From the NCBI GenBank assembly GCA_964451955.1, contig CAYVKG010000003.1, forward strand, positions 40,889 to 104,888: DNA of 64,000 nucleotides. The letters are read 5' to 3'. The translations under genes and the position numbers were made by a program. The DNA is from JAPLNB01 sp964451955. GTDB lineage: Bacteria; Planctomycetota; Phycisphaerae; Tepidisphaerales; Tepidisphaeraceae. The notes below the pieces were generated by a model, which was not told where the DNA came from, searched no databases, and saw nothing but the letters and a program-made list of their open reading frames with translations. Position 1 is the stretch's first letter; every line of letters begins with the position of its first letter. This document shows positions 25,617-33,606 of the stretch, in pieces.

Positions 25617-27626
25617 ATGCGGGCAATAGCAACAGCTTGGCTGAGCGCAATCCTCATGGTGGGCCTCTCTTCCCCCGGGGCAGAGCCCGCCGGCCCAATA
25701 CCCACCCCGAATCCCACCATCGCCACCGGCGCCTGGGCTACCGTCCTCCGCGCCCATCCGCGCCTGGTGGGTTCCGCCGAGCATTTGCGGCAATTGGCCA
25801 AAACCACTCCCCAGGCATGGCAACGTGCCAGAACCGCGCAAGGCGTCCTGGCGGACGGCGTCAAACACGTCATCGAACCCCTGCCCCAGGAACTCGTCAG
25901 GCAGCACATCGCCGCCGCCCTGAAACACCTTGACCGCGGCGTGACCAACGAGCACCAGGATACCTGGATCCGGCTTGAATACGTGACGATCGTCTACGAT
26001 TTCTTCCATGACCTGATCCCGCTGCCCGACCGCCAGAAGATGATCGCCTGGATGAACGGTCACCTCGAACAGTTCACCGCCGACGAAAACGCATTCCATA
26101 ACTCCACGCTTTCCAAGGTCCTCTGCTACCTCCGGATTGCCTATGCCACCTGGGGCGAAAACCCGCGCGCCCCGGAATTCCGCGACTACGCCCTCCTCAA
26201 GCTCTATGAAGGGAAACTGCTCCCGGTTCTCCGCGAGTTCGGCGCGGGCGGGGGCTTCACCGAGTGCGGCTGGTATACCCGAGGCTCGTTGTGGCATCTC
26301 GTGCAGGCGCTGGAACTGGCTCGACGAATCGAAAAGTACGACGGTTTCGCCATGGCTCCGCGCTTCTTCTACCAACGCCTCGCCTACGAAATGCTCCAGC
26401 CCTACCCGGGGCTGTGGACCTATGGCACGGAACAGTACGCCGTCGAGGGCGATGGATCGAATGTCTATGGCGGCCATACCGAATATCCCCGACACACCCG
26501 CATGGTCCTCGGCCAGTACTTCCGTGGGTCCGAACTCGCTCGCTTCGTCGTCAACAAACGCCGCCGACCATCCAATCCCGAAGCGGCCCTCGTCGATCTT
26601 CTCTTCGAGGAAACTCCCGATCAGCCGCTTCCGATCGAGCAGTTCCCCCTGGCCCATCTGGCCGAGGGCATCGGCAAGGTCTATGCCCGAAGCGACTGGA
26701 CCGACGACGCCACCTGGTTTCGCTTCGAGTGCGGCGACTTCTTCAACGCCCACCAGCACTACGAGGTCGGTAACTTCGAAATCTACCGCCACGCGCCCCT
26801 TGCCACCGAGAGCGGCGAATACACCGACTACCTCTCCAACCATTCCGTCAACTGGCTCATCCGAACCATCGCTCACAACGGCATCCTCGTCCATCAGCCC
26901 AACGAAACCTGGACCCGCCAACGCGACGGCGGGAGAAACCCATACGCCAACGACGGCGGGCAAACCAAAAAATGGGACTGGCCCGTCGATACCCTTGCGC
27001 TCTGGAAACAGAAACAGGATCAGTTCGAACGCGGCGACATCGTCGCCTACGAAAACCGACCCGAATTCATGTACGTCGCCGGCGATTGCACCAAGGCCTA
27101 CTCGCCTGCCAAACTCTCCTCCTGGCTCCGCCAGATCGTCTTCGTCCGCCCCGGCCTTTTCGTCATGCTCGACAGCGTCGTAAGCACCAAGCCGGAGTAC
27201 GAGAAAACCTGGCTCGTCCATTGCCGCAACGAACCCCTGCTCCGGAACAACTCCGCAACGATCACCAATGGCAAGGGGACCCTCTCCATCCAGACTCTCC
27301 TCCCAGCCGATGCGAGAATCGCGACCCTCAAAGGCTACACCTACGGCGGCCGGACATTTGACGAAAAAAAATCCGCGCTCTCCGATGTGGCAAACCTCTG
27401 GCGAATCGAGGTCAAACCCGCCACGCCTCGAACCGACGACATCTTCCTCCACGTCATGCGAACAGATGGCCCCGCGATGGCCCGCGCGACCCAAACCCCC
27501 GGCCGCATCACCATCGACCTCGGCGACCTCCGCGTCGTGTTCGCGGGAAAAGTGGGCGGTACCATCACGCTCGCCGGCAAGACCCTCCCGCTCCGCCCCG
27601 CCGTCCTCAAGGGCAGGTTCGAATAG
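25617..27626 (+). CDS. Secreted heparinase II/III-like polysaccharide lyase
   Basis: A 669-aa protein with a signal peptide (MRAIATAWLSAILMVGLSSPGAEP). An alpha-toroid-like helical domain spans ~30-330 (WIRLEYVTIVYDFFHDL, GFTECGWYTRGSLWHLVQALEL, HTEYPRHTRM). A beta-sandwich follows, with WFRFECGDFFNAHQHYEVG where the clustered Asn/His residues match the heparinase II active-site and metal region. The later strands (ESGEYTDYLSNHSVNWL, LVHCRNEP) also fit. Such enzymes cleave acidic polysaccharides by beta-elimination; the exact substrate is unknown. ATG with GGAG upstream. Divergent from the PpiC gene, 90 bases apart. It is a second member of the family whose truncated copy opens this window. 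Confidence 0.8.
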   Translation: MRAIATAWLSAILMVGLSSPGAEPAGPIPTPNPTIATGAWATVLRAHPRLVGSAEHLRQLAKTTPQAWQRARTAQGVLADGVKHVIEPLPQELVRQHIAAALKHLDRGVTNEHQDTWIRLEYVTIVYDFFHDLIPLPDRQKMIAWMNGHLEQFTADENAFHNSTLSKVLCYLRIAYATWGENPRAPEFRDYALLKLYEGKLLPVLREFGAGGGFTECGWYTRGSLWHLVQALELARRIEKYDGFAMAPRFFYQRLAYEMLQPYPGLWTYGTEQYAVEGDGSNVYGGHTEYPRHTRMVLGQYFRGSELARFVVNKRRRPSNPEAALVDLLFEETPDQPLPIEQFPLAHLAEGIGKVYARSDWTDDATWFRFECGDFFNAHQHYEVGNFEIYRHAPLATESGEYTDYLSNHSVNWLIRTIAHNGILVHQPNETWTRQRDGGRNPYANDGGQTKKWDWPVDTLALWKQKQDQFERGDIVAYENRPEFMYVAGDCTKAYSPAKLSSWLRQIVFVRPGLFVMLDSVVSTKPEYEKTWLVHCRNEPLLRNNSATITNGKGTLSIQTLLPADARIATLKGYTYGGRTFDEKKSALSDVANLWRIEVKPATPRTDDIFLHVMRTDGPAMARATQTPGRITIDLGDLRVVFAGKVGGTITLAGKTLPLRPAVLKGRFE

Positions 27627-27648
27627 CAGCTGAACCTGCCCCGGCGGG

Positions 27649-28656
27649 TCAGGCCCATCCGGCCGTCCAGGGATCCTGGCGGCGGAACGAATCCAGCATG
27701 TAGGCCTTGTTCTCGACATCCACCCCAATCGCGTTGGGGTCGCCATAATCCCCAAGAATGAACCCGCCCTGGGGAACACCCCATTTGCGCATCAGCTCCC
27801 CGGCTTGCCGGTCGATTTCTCCCCGGTCTCCCGCCGGGAGCGTCCTCTGAATGTCGCAGAGCGTCTCGAAACAGACTTTGCCGGCAAACTGTCTGCCGAT
27901 CTCGTTGATCCCGTTCGTCAGCGGTTGCTGCATGTTCAGAACATGGACGCCGGCCTCAATCAGGATCGGAATCGCCTTGTTAATCTTGCCGCACGAATGC
28001 ATCCACACGTGCCACCCACATTCATGGGCGGCGGCGAAAATACGCTTGTACCTCGGCAAGAAAAACGCCCGAAACAACTCCGGCGAGATCATCAGGTCCG
28101 CTTCCGTGCCCCAGTCCTCCGAAAAATTGAAGCAGTCGATGCGATCCCCGGCAACCCGATGCATCGCGCGGATGAACGTGAGGTCGTAATGCGTCAGCCG
28201 GTCCGCCAACTCATGAATGCCCGGGTCGTTCTCCATCATCGCGATCATGCAGTTCTCGAATCCGTGCAAAGCCTGCATCCGCTCCCACAGCAGCATGAAA
28301 ATCGGCGTAATGCGATACTTGTCCCGCCGACCCGGGTCGGCGTCAATCTCGTCAAGCCGTTTTGGGATGGACGCGAATCGCCGCCCGTCCGCCCCGTCCG
28401 GCCAGGGGTACTCGTCGATCCGGCTCAGATCCTCCAGCGGATGGCCCTTGATCTGCCCCATGTTCGCCAGATCGGTCTTCTCCCATCGGCAAAGCCATTG
28501 GTCCAGCGTTGGGTCTGCCACCGCCTGCGGGGGTTTTACCTCGTCGGCCCAGATCCACTCCGTGTCCGACGCGTCGGCAAATCCGTTGACCGGCAGGCGA
28601 GGCGGCGTCCGAAATTCAATCGCACGTCGAATGATTTCACGCGGAGACATCGGCAA
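27649..28656 (-). CDS. Uroporphyrinogen decarboxylase-fold protein (MtaA/CmuA-like)
   Basis: A 335-aa barrel protein of the URO-D superfamily. Recognisable stretches are the N-terminal REIIRRAIEF..PPRLPV, the long KYRITPIFMLLWERMQAL segment, FSEDWGTEADLMISPELFRAFFLPRYKRIFAAAHECGW (typical of this family; a few residues at a time match MtaA-type enzymes), HSCGKI, and GVHVLNMQQP. HxCG with a later Cys (KVCFETLCDIQ) resembles zinc-binding methyltransferase members rather than haem-pathway HemE. A methyl transfer or corrinoid role is possible but unproven. Its start overlaps the end of the acyltransferase gene by 20 bases, so the two are co-transcribed. Confidence 0.75.
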   Translation of the reverse strand: MPMSPREIIRRAIEFRTPPRLPVNGFADASDTEWIWADEVKPPQAVADPTLDQWLCRWEKTDLANMGQIKGHPLEDLSRIDEYPWPDGADGRRFASIPKRLDEIDADPGRRDKYRITPIFMLLWERMQALHGFENCMIAMMENDPGIHELADRLTHYDLTFIRAMHRVAGDRIDCFNFSEDWGTEADLMISPELFRAFFLPRYKRIFAAAHECGWHVWMHSCGKINKAIPILIEAGVHVLNMQQPLTNGINEIGRQFAGKVCFETLCDIQRTLPAGDRGEIDRQAGELMRKWGVPQGGFILGDYGDPNAIGVDVENKAYMLDSFRRQDPWTAGWA

Positions 28657-29830
28657 CTCCTCCTTGACTGATTCCCAGCAGACGCTTGAGCTCTTGCTCG
28701 ATTGTCAACATCAGGTCCTCCGAATCGGGCGCCACAGGTATCGCGGCGCCGACCGTCACTCGCGCCCTCAACGGCCCATGAATCGGCGAGACATCCGTCA
28801 TGTCCTCCTCAAATCGCTCCACCGTCTCCAGCAGTCGTTCCGGCGTGGGGTTCGAGCGAATGTAGTCCGGCGGGTAGTGCGACAACTGCTGCGCTAGGTA
28901 CACGTCCGCCAACTGCCGCCACCGCCGCTCTCGCTCTTCCTCGGGCAGGTCGCCTTTCACCAGGTCCGGCAGAATCGCAATCCGAAGCCGCTTCACTCGC
29001 GCCACGGTCGAATCCTCCCGTCGATGGTTCAGCCACTCCCTCTCCAGCGGCTCCAGCAGGTGATCAATCAGCCGCCGCAATCGTTCGTGAATCGGTCCTT
29101 CCTGTGCCTTCCCGATGAATTCTATCTCCTTCAGCGAAAGCAGTGCGAATCCGAGCTTGTATATCCGCTCCACCAGCGACAAGTGCGTCTGCGGCCGCCA
29201 GGTCAACCGCAATTCGATCCGATCCAACACCGGGCCCAAGGTCGCCTCCAGATCGCCGGCGAAACGGTATCGGATCGCCACCGGATGCACCACCACCTTC
29301 CCCTCCGGATTGGCCTTGGCGCGGCGTTTCGCCGCCGCCCTTGCGATCAGCCCCGTCCCTTCCATCAGCGAATTCAAATGATCGTTCGTCCGCGATACCA
29401 CCCCTTCCGGAAAAACCACCAGCGGCCGACGCCCTGCCTCCAGAATCTCCGTGGCCGCATTGATCGCCAGCCGGTCCATCCCCTCCCGGTAAATCGAAAA
29501 CGCGCCCGCTCGCCTCAGCAGAAACGTCTGCATCCGGCTTTGCATGAAAATGTGCCAACTCGCCATCAGCCAGAGCGGCCGCCCCATCTGACCAATCAGC
29601 GGGTAAAGCATGAACGGATCGCAGTCCCGACAATGATTGGGCGTCAGCAAGACTCCATGCCCGGCCGCAATCGACTCCTTCAGATGCTCCAAACCAACGC
29701 ACTCGATCTGCGTGATGCCGTGCTTCCGGTTCAGATAATGCGGCGCGTAGAGACACAAAACCCTCGGCCACCATCGACTGTCCAGGGGCGGAATGAACCG
29801 ATAGGGTTTGTCGATCACGATGTTCTGCAT
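28637..29830 (-). CDS. PlsC-family 1-acyl-glycerol-3-phosphate-type acyltransferase
   Basis: A 397-aa protein. An acyltransferase domain occupies residues ~40-230 with LLTPNHCRDCDP (the NHxxxD catalytic motif), the glycerophosphate-binding FSIYREG and VVFPEGVVSR. The C-terminal ~170 residues are helical and charged (LLEPLEREWLNHRRED, EERERRWRQLADVYLAQQL), unlike the minimal ~240-aa PlsC. A role in phospholipid or lipid-A-like acylation at the membrane is inferred. ATG at 29830 chosen because TACAAT lies 8 bases upstream and the frame before it has no homology. It is upstream of, and overlaps, the UroD-like gene. Confidence 0.8.
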   Translation of the reverse strand: MQNIVIDKPYRFIPPLDSRWWPRVLCLYAPHYLNRKHGITQIECVGLEHLKESIAAGHGVLLTPNHCRDCDPFMLYPLIGQMGRPLWLMASWHIFMQSRMQTFLLRRAGAFSIYREGMDRLAINAATEILEAGRRPLVVFPEGVVSRTNDHLNSLMEGTGLIARAAAKRRAKANPEGKVVVHPVAIRYRFAGDLEATLGPVLDRIELRLTWRPQTHLSLVERIYKLGFALLSLKEIEFIGKAQEGPIHERLRRLIDHLLEPLEREWLNHRREDSTVARVKRLRIAILPDLVKGDLPEEERERRWRQLADVYLAQQLSHYPPDYIRSNPTPERLLETVERFEEDMTDVSPIHGPLRARVTVGAAIPVAPDSEDLMLTIEQELKRLLGISQGGVADVSA

Positions 29831-29838
29831 CACGCGGC

Positions 29839-29844
29839 ATTGTA
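29839..29844 (-). promoter_or_regulatory. -10 box of the plsC-like gene (leaderless)
   Basis: TACAAT on the minus strand, 8 bases before the ATG at 29830. Confidence 0.4.
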
Positions 29845-30057
29845 CAAGCCCGCGATCCGGATGTATCCCGCCAAACCATCGCCCACACCCGCCGGAACAG
29901 GCCAATCGACCACGCCCGCGCTCGGACCCCCCTCAGCCACCCGGCCCATACGTCGAGGCGGCGCCGACGCCCCGGTCCGCCGGACCCCGATGCGTCGTGG
30001 GCGATTGACGGCAAACCCGCCTGGCGTGCGTCAGGCGAAATCCTGGTCGCCGTACCC

Positions 30058-30086
30058 TTGCGCGGCGAGCGGCTGTCGCGTAGAAT
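30058..30086 (+). promoter_or_regulatory. Promoter of the zinc-finger gene (leaderless)
   Basis: TTGCGC (30058-30063), 17-bp spacer, TAGAAT (30081-30086), then 7 bases to the ATG at 30094. Spacing is ideal for a housekeeping sigma factor. Confidence 0.6.
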
Positions 30087-30093
30087 CTGCACT

Positions 30094-30354
30094 ATGAAAA
30101 GGAAGCATCATGGCTCCAACGCTCGCGATCAGCGAGGTCAACGGAAGGGCAAACACCATGGCGGAGGCGACTCCGGCCGAAAAGGACGCGACAGGCGATG
30201 GGGCGGCGGCGCCCATTCCGGTCACTCCGGTCAATCCCCCCAGTCCAAGCAACGTGCGTCCAAAACCTGCCCCATGTGCGGCGCAGTCGTCTCAGACCTC
30301 GCCAGCCATATTCGCGATAAACACGACGACGCGGAGTCCCATCCCATCGACTGA
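30094..30354 (+). CDS. Small basic protein with a C2H2 zinc finger
   Basis: An 86-aa protein. Residues 1-57 are low-complexity and strongly basic, rich in Lys, Arg, His and Gly (KRKHHGS..., RKGKHHGGG, RKGRDRRWGGG). The C-terminus has CPMCGAVVSDLASHIRDKH, a C-x2-C-x9-H-x4-H zinc-finger pattern, then an acidic end. It may bind nucleic acid, from the finger plus basic tail; this is inference. The upstream -35/-10 pair and leaderless ATG support expression. An alternative frame across the same bases (Ala/Pro-rich, from 30110) lacks any motif and was not chosen. Confidence 0.6.
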   Translation: MKRKHHGSNARDQRGQRKGKHHGGGDSGRKGRDRRWGGGAHSGHSGQSPQSKQRASKTCPMCGAVVSDLASHIRDKHDDAESHPID

Positions 30355-30393
30355 CCGCTTCGCCTCCTCACCCGCGGAATGATCAGCCCGCCA

Positions 30394-31905
30394 TCACTTG
30401 GCCATGGGCTTCATCGTCAGAGGGTCGCGCAACGGCACGTCCGTGAGCGGGCCGGCCGACAGAGACTGCAACGTCACACTCCCATGGTCCGGATGACCCT
30501 TGAGCATCTCCTCCTTCGGACCCACCACCAGTATCACCGCCTTCTCCGGCGACAGGTACTTCTTCGCCACCCGCTGAACGTCCTCCTTCCTCACCGCATC
30601 CACCTTTGCCCGGCAAGTCTTCCAGAAACCCGGATCCGAAGCATACCGCCCCGTCAGTTCGTCGCTCGCAAAAGTACCCGCCACCTGGTCCGCATTCGCG
30701 AACGTCTGCGGAAATGTGTCGATGAACGCTCGCTTGGCCGTGTACAGCTCCTGGTCGCTCACCGGCTCCGCCGCGATCCGCTTCAACTCCTCCATCACGA
30801 TCGACGTCGCATACGCCACCGTTCGCGCCTTCGTCTGAAACGCCGCCGTAAACACCGACGGGTAATACACCCCGCCCGGAAATGACGAACCGGCCGAATA
30901 CGCCAAACCCTCGTCCGACCGCACACGCTTCATGATCCGCGATGTGAACCCGCCTCCACCCAGAATCCGATTCATCACCATCACGGCCAAGAAATCCGGA
31001 TCGTCCCGCTTGATCCCCGGCAGCATCACCGACACGCGACCCTGGTTCACCGCCTTGTCCACCATGTAAATCCCCGGCTTCGCAAACACGGTGTTCGTCG
31101 GCACAGGACCCGCCGCCTTCGCCGGCGTCGGCCAGTCCGCCAGCAACGCGTCCAGACGCTTCATCATCGTCTCCCGGTCGAAATCCCCGCTCGCCGCGAT
31201 GATGAAGTTCGACGGGTGGAACCACTCCTTGTGAAACGCCGCCAGATCGTCGCGGGTGATCGACTCCAGCGACGCCGCCGTCGCATGCCGATTCGTGAAA
31301 AACGCCTCGCCAAACGCCAAAAATCCCCGCTCACGCCGCTCGATGGACGCCGAATCGTCGTTGCGCTCCTTCATCGCCTGCAACTGCTGCTGCTTGATCA
31401 ACGCCAGCCGATCCTCCTGGAACCGCGGCGCCGTCAAAACCTCCCGCAGAATCGACAGCCCCTCGTCCAGATGCGCCGTCAACACGTTCAACCGCACGCT
31501 CACCTCCGTGTCGCCACCCCCAACACCAAACTGTGCCGCCAAAAACTCCAGCCGCTCCTCCAGTTCCTGCGCCGTCTTCGACTTCGTCCCGCCCTGCATC
31601 AGCATCGTCGCCATCAGCTCGTTCAGCGGCTCCTTCCCCACCGGAACCACGTAATCGCCGACACGCACATAAATCACGATGTTGACCAGCGGCCGCGTCC
31701 GATCCGGAACCAGATACGCAATCGTCCCTCCCGCCAATTTCACGCGATAGTCGTCCGCATTCGGCGGATTGTACACCAGCGGACCGAACGTCAACTTCTC
31801 CGGCCGATCCGGTATTGCCGTTGCTTCCGCCCCTCTCGTCCAGTTCGCCGCCGCTACGAGTCCGACCACCGCCAGCACACAATAGGCTCTTATCGTCTTG
31901 TTCAT
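30394..31905 (-). CDS. M16-family peptidase, non-catalytic (beta-type) partner
   Basis: A 503-aa exported M16-fold protein with a signal peptide (MNKTIRAYCVLAVVGLVAAANW). The fold is recognised by RPLVNIVIYVRVGD, RLNVLTAHLDEGLSILREVL, FHPSNFIIAASGDFD and GGGGFTSRIMKRVRSDEGLAYSAGSSF. Where active M16 enzymes have HxxEH, it reads PLNELMATMLMQGG, so the zinc site is lost. The C-terminal half keeps the substrate-cage Arg-Tyr-like region. ATG at 31905 has AAGGAAG six bases upstream. It follows the active partner by 27 bases, which fits an alpha/beta heterodimer in the periplasm. Confidence 0.88.
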   Translation of the reverse strand: MNKTIRAYCVLAVVGLVAAANWTRGAEATAIPDRPEKLTFGPLVYNPPNADDYRVKLAGGTIAYLVPDRTRPLVNIVIYVRVGDYVVPVGKEPLNELMATMLMQGGTKSKTAQELEERLEFLAAQFGVGGGDTEVSVRLNVLTAHLDEGLSILREVLTAPRFQEDRLALIKQQQLQAMKERNDDSASIERRERGFLAFGEAFFTNRHATAASLESITRDDLAAFHKEWFHPSNFIIAASGDFDRETMMKRLDALLADWPTPAKAAGPVPTNTVFAKPGIYMVDKAVNQGRVSVMLPGIKRDDPDFLAVMVMNRILGGGGFTSRIMKRVRSDEGLAYSAGSSFPGGVYYPSVFTAAFQTKARTVAYATSIVMEELKRIAAEPVSDQELYTAKRAFIDTFPQTFANADQVAGTFASDELTGRYASDPGFWKTCRAKVDAVRKEDVQRVAKKYLSPEKAVILVVGPKEEMLKGHPDHGSVTLQSLSAGPLTDVPLRDPLTMKPMAK

Positions 31906-31932
31906 CGCATTCTTCCTTCGCATGGGGGGAGA

Positions 31933-33501
31933 TTACTTCGCCGGCACATTCGCGGCAGTGGACTTTGCTTCACCGCTCGCCTTCCGCGTGATGATCCCCA
32001 CCGTTCGGTTCTGCGGCGCAAAGTACTGCCCCGCCACCCGCCGGATGTCCGCCGCCGTCACCCCCTGGATCTTCGCCCCCATTTCGTTGATCTCCCGCCA
32101 ATCACCCAACCCGTCGGTCTGCACCAGCTGCATCAGGATCGGAAAATTCCCCGACAGCCGCCGATACTCCGCCGCCGCATACTGGTTCTTGATCTTCTGC
32201 AATTCCTCCGCCGGCACCTCCGCCTCCGCCAGCTTCTTCACCTGCTCGTAAATCGCCGCCTCGCATTCCTGCGGCGTGTGACCCTCCCGGACTTCCGCGC
32301 TGACCATGAATCCGCCTCCCCATTTCCGGCTGTCCTGGTCCGCCGACACGCTCGTCGCGATCTTCGACTCCAACACCATCGCCTTGTGCAGCCGACCCGT
32401 CCGCCCCGACAGAATCCGGCTCATCACTTCCAGCGGATAGCTGTCCCGATGTTGAAACGGCGCCGTCCGCCACGCAATCCACACCTGCGGATTCGCGTCC
32501 GCCTCCACGTTCATCCGCTTCTCCACCGGATGCCCCGGGTCCACCGTGATCATGTCCGGCGGATTCGTCTTGCCCCTCGGAATCCGCCCGAAATACCGCG
32601 ACGCCATCTTCTCCGCTTCCTCCGCCTTAAAATCCCCCACCAAGATCAGCGTGATGTTCTGCGGCGAGTAAAAAACCGAATAAAATTCGTCCGCCTGAGC
32701 CTTGCTGATCGACGACACGTCCGACGGCCATCCAATCACAGGCCAGGCATACGGATGACCGCCCCAGAACATCGTCTCATAGGCCTCCCCCGCCTTGCCC
32801 AGCGGCGGGGTCTCCGTCCGCAACCGCCGCTCCTCATAAACCACGTCCCGCTCCGAGTAAAACTCCCGAAACACCGGGTGCAGCAGCCGATCCGATTCCA
32901 TCCACATCCACAACTCCAGCTTGTTCGCCGGTACCGTGATGAAATACGCCGTCTCATCGTTGCTCGTGAACGCGTTCAGCCGCGATCCGCCCGCCGCCGT
33001 GTACACCAGGTCAAACTCGTCCTTCACCATCAACGCCCGCTGCTGCGCCACCAGCCCGTCAAACTCCTTCTTCAACTCCCGCCAACGCGGCGTCGCGTTC
33101 TCCGGCTTCATCAGGTCGTCAATCTCCCCCCGCCGAAACGCCACCCTCATCTTCGCCTCTTCCTTCCGCATCTCGTCACGCACCCGCTCCTGCTCCGCGA
33201 TGATCCGCTGATCCTTCGCATAGTCCGTCGTGCCGATCGTCGGCGTCCCTTTGAACATCATGTGCTCAAACAGATGCGCAATTCCCGTAATGCCCGGCCG
33301 CTCGTTCGCGCTCCCCACGTGCGCAACCCATCCCCCCGCGATGCTCGGCTCGTCGTGCCGCTCCACCATCAGCAAACGCATCCCGTTCTCAAGCGTCTTC
33401 TCAATCACCGGAACCCGTTGGGCGATCGCTTGCGTCCCAACCAGAAACAGCACAAGGAAACACAGGCCCGCGAGCCTGAAAAGGTGTGGTCTTCTCAGCA
33501 T
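31933..33501 (-). CDS. M16-family zinc metallopeptidase, catalytic
   Basis: A 522-aa exported peptidase with a signal peptide (LAGLCFLVLFLVGTQAIAQ). The inverted zinc motif is intact: HLFEH with His76, Glu79 and His80, in GITGIAHLFEHMMFKGT. The distal glutamate region and RLNAFTSNDETAYFITVPANKL follow, as does the C-terminal half (ITLILVGDFKAEEAE, RTGRLHKAMV). Compared with standard M16B proteins it has a ~70-residue helical insertion after the zinc motif (residues ~95-150, KDQRIIAEQERVRDEMRKEE). It is the first gene of a two-gene unit with the inactive partner. Confidence 0.92.
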   Translation of the reverse strand: MLRRPHLFRLAGLCFLVLFLVGTQAIAQRVPVIEKTLENGMRLLMVERHDEPSIAGGWVAHVGSANERPGITGIAHLFEHMMFKGTPTIGTTDYAKDQRIIAEQERVRDEMRKEEAKMRVAFRRGEIDDLMKPENATPRWRELKKEFDGLVAQQRALMVKDEFDLVYTAAGGSRLNAFTSNDETAYFITVPANKLELWMWMESDRLLHPVFREFYSERDVVYEERRLRTETPPLGKAGEAYETMFWGGHPYAWPVIGWPSDVSSISKAQADEFYSVFYSPQNITLILVGDFKAEEAEKMASRYFGRIPRGKTNPPDMITVDPGHPVEKRMNVEADANPQVWIAWRTAPFQHRDSYPLEVMSRILSGRTGRLHKAMVLESKIATSVSADQDSRKWGGGFMVSAEVREGHTPQECEAAIYEQVKKLAEAEVPAEELQKIKNQYAAAEYRRLSGNFPILMQLVQTDGLGDWREINEMGAKIQGVTAADIRRVAGQYFAPQNRTVGIITRKASGEAKSTAANVPAK

Positions 33502-33594
33502 AATGTAACGAAATAGCCACCCCGTCCGCAGAAGTCAAATCTCCCCGAACCTGCGAATCGCCACATGCCCCTTACCCCTGACCCCTTGCCCCTT

Positions 33595-33600
33595 TACAAT
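33595..33600 (+). promoter_or_regulatory. -10 box of the RNase HII-like gene (leaderless)
   Basis: TACAAT, 6 bases before the ATG at 33607; a weak TTACCC at 33572-33577 sits 17 bp upstream. Confidence 0.45.
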
Positions 33601-33606
33601 CCACAC

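Noticed and set aside
25527..27779. N-terminal extension of the PpiC frame across the heparinase-like gene
   Set aside because: Antisense to a well-supported lyase; the real ppiC start at 25526 has a lipobox and Shine-Dalgarno.
30110..30382. Alternative Ala/Pro-rich 90-aa frame in the zinc-finger gene
   Set aside because: Lacks motifs; the frame with C2H2 ligands and the promoter spacing is preferred.
31216..33516. 766-aa Arg/His-rich plus-strand frame
   Set aside because: Antisense shadow of the catalytic M16 peptidase and part of its partner; composition-only sequence.
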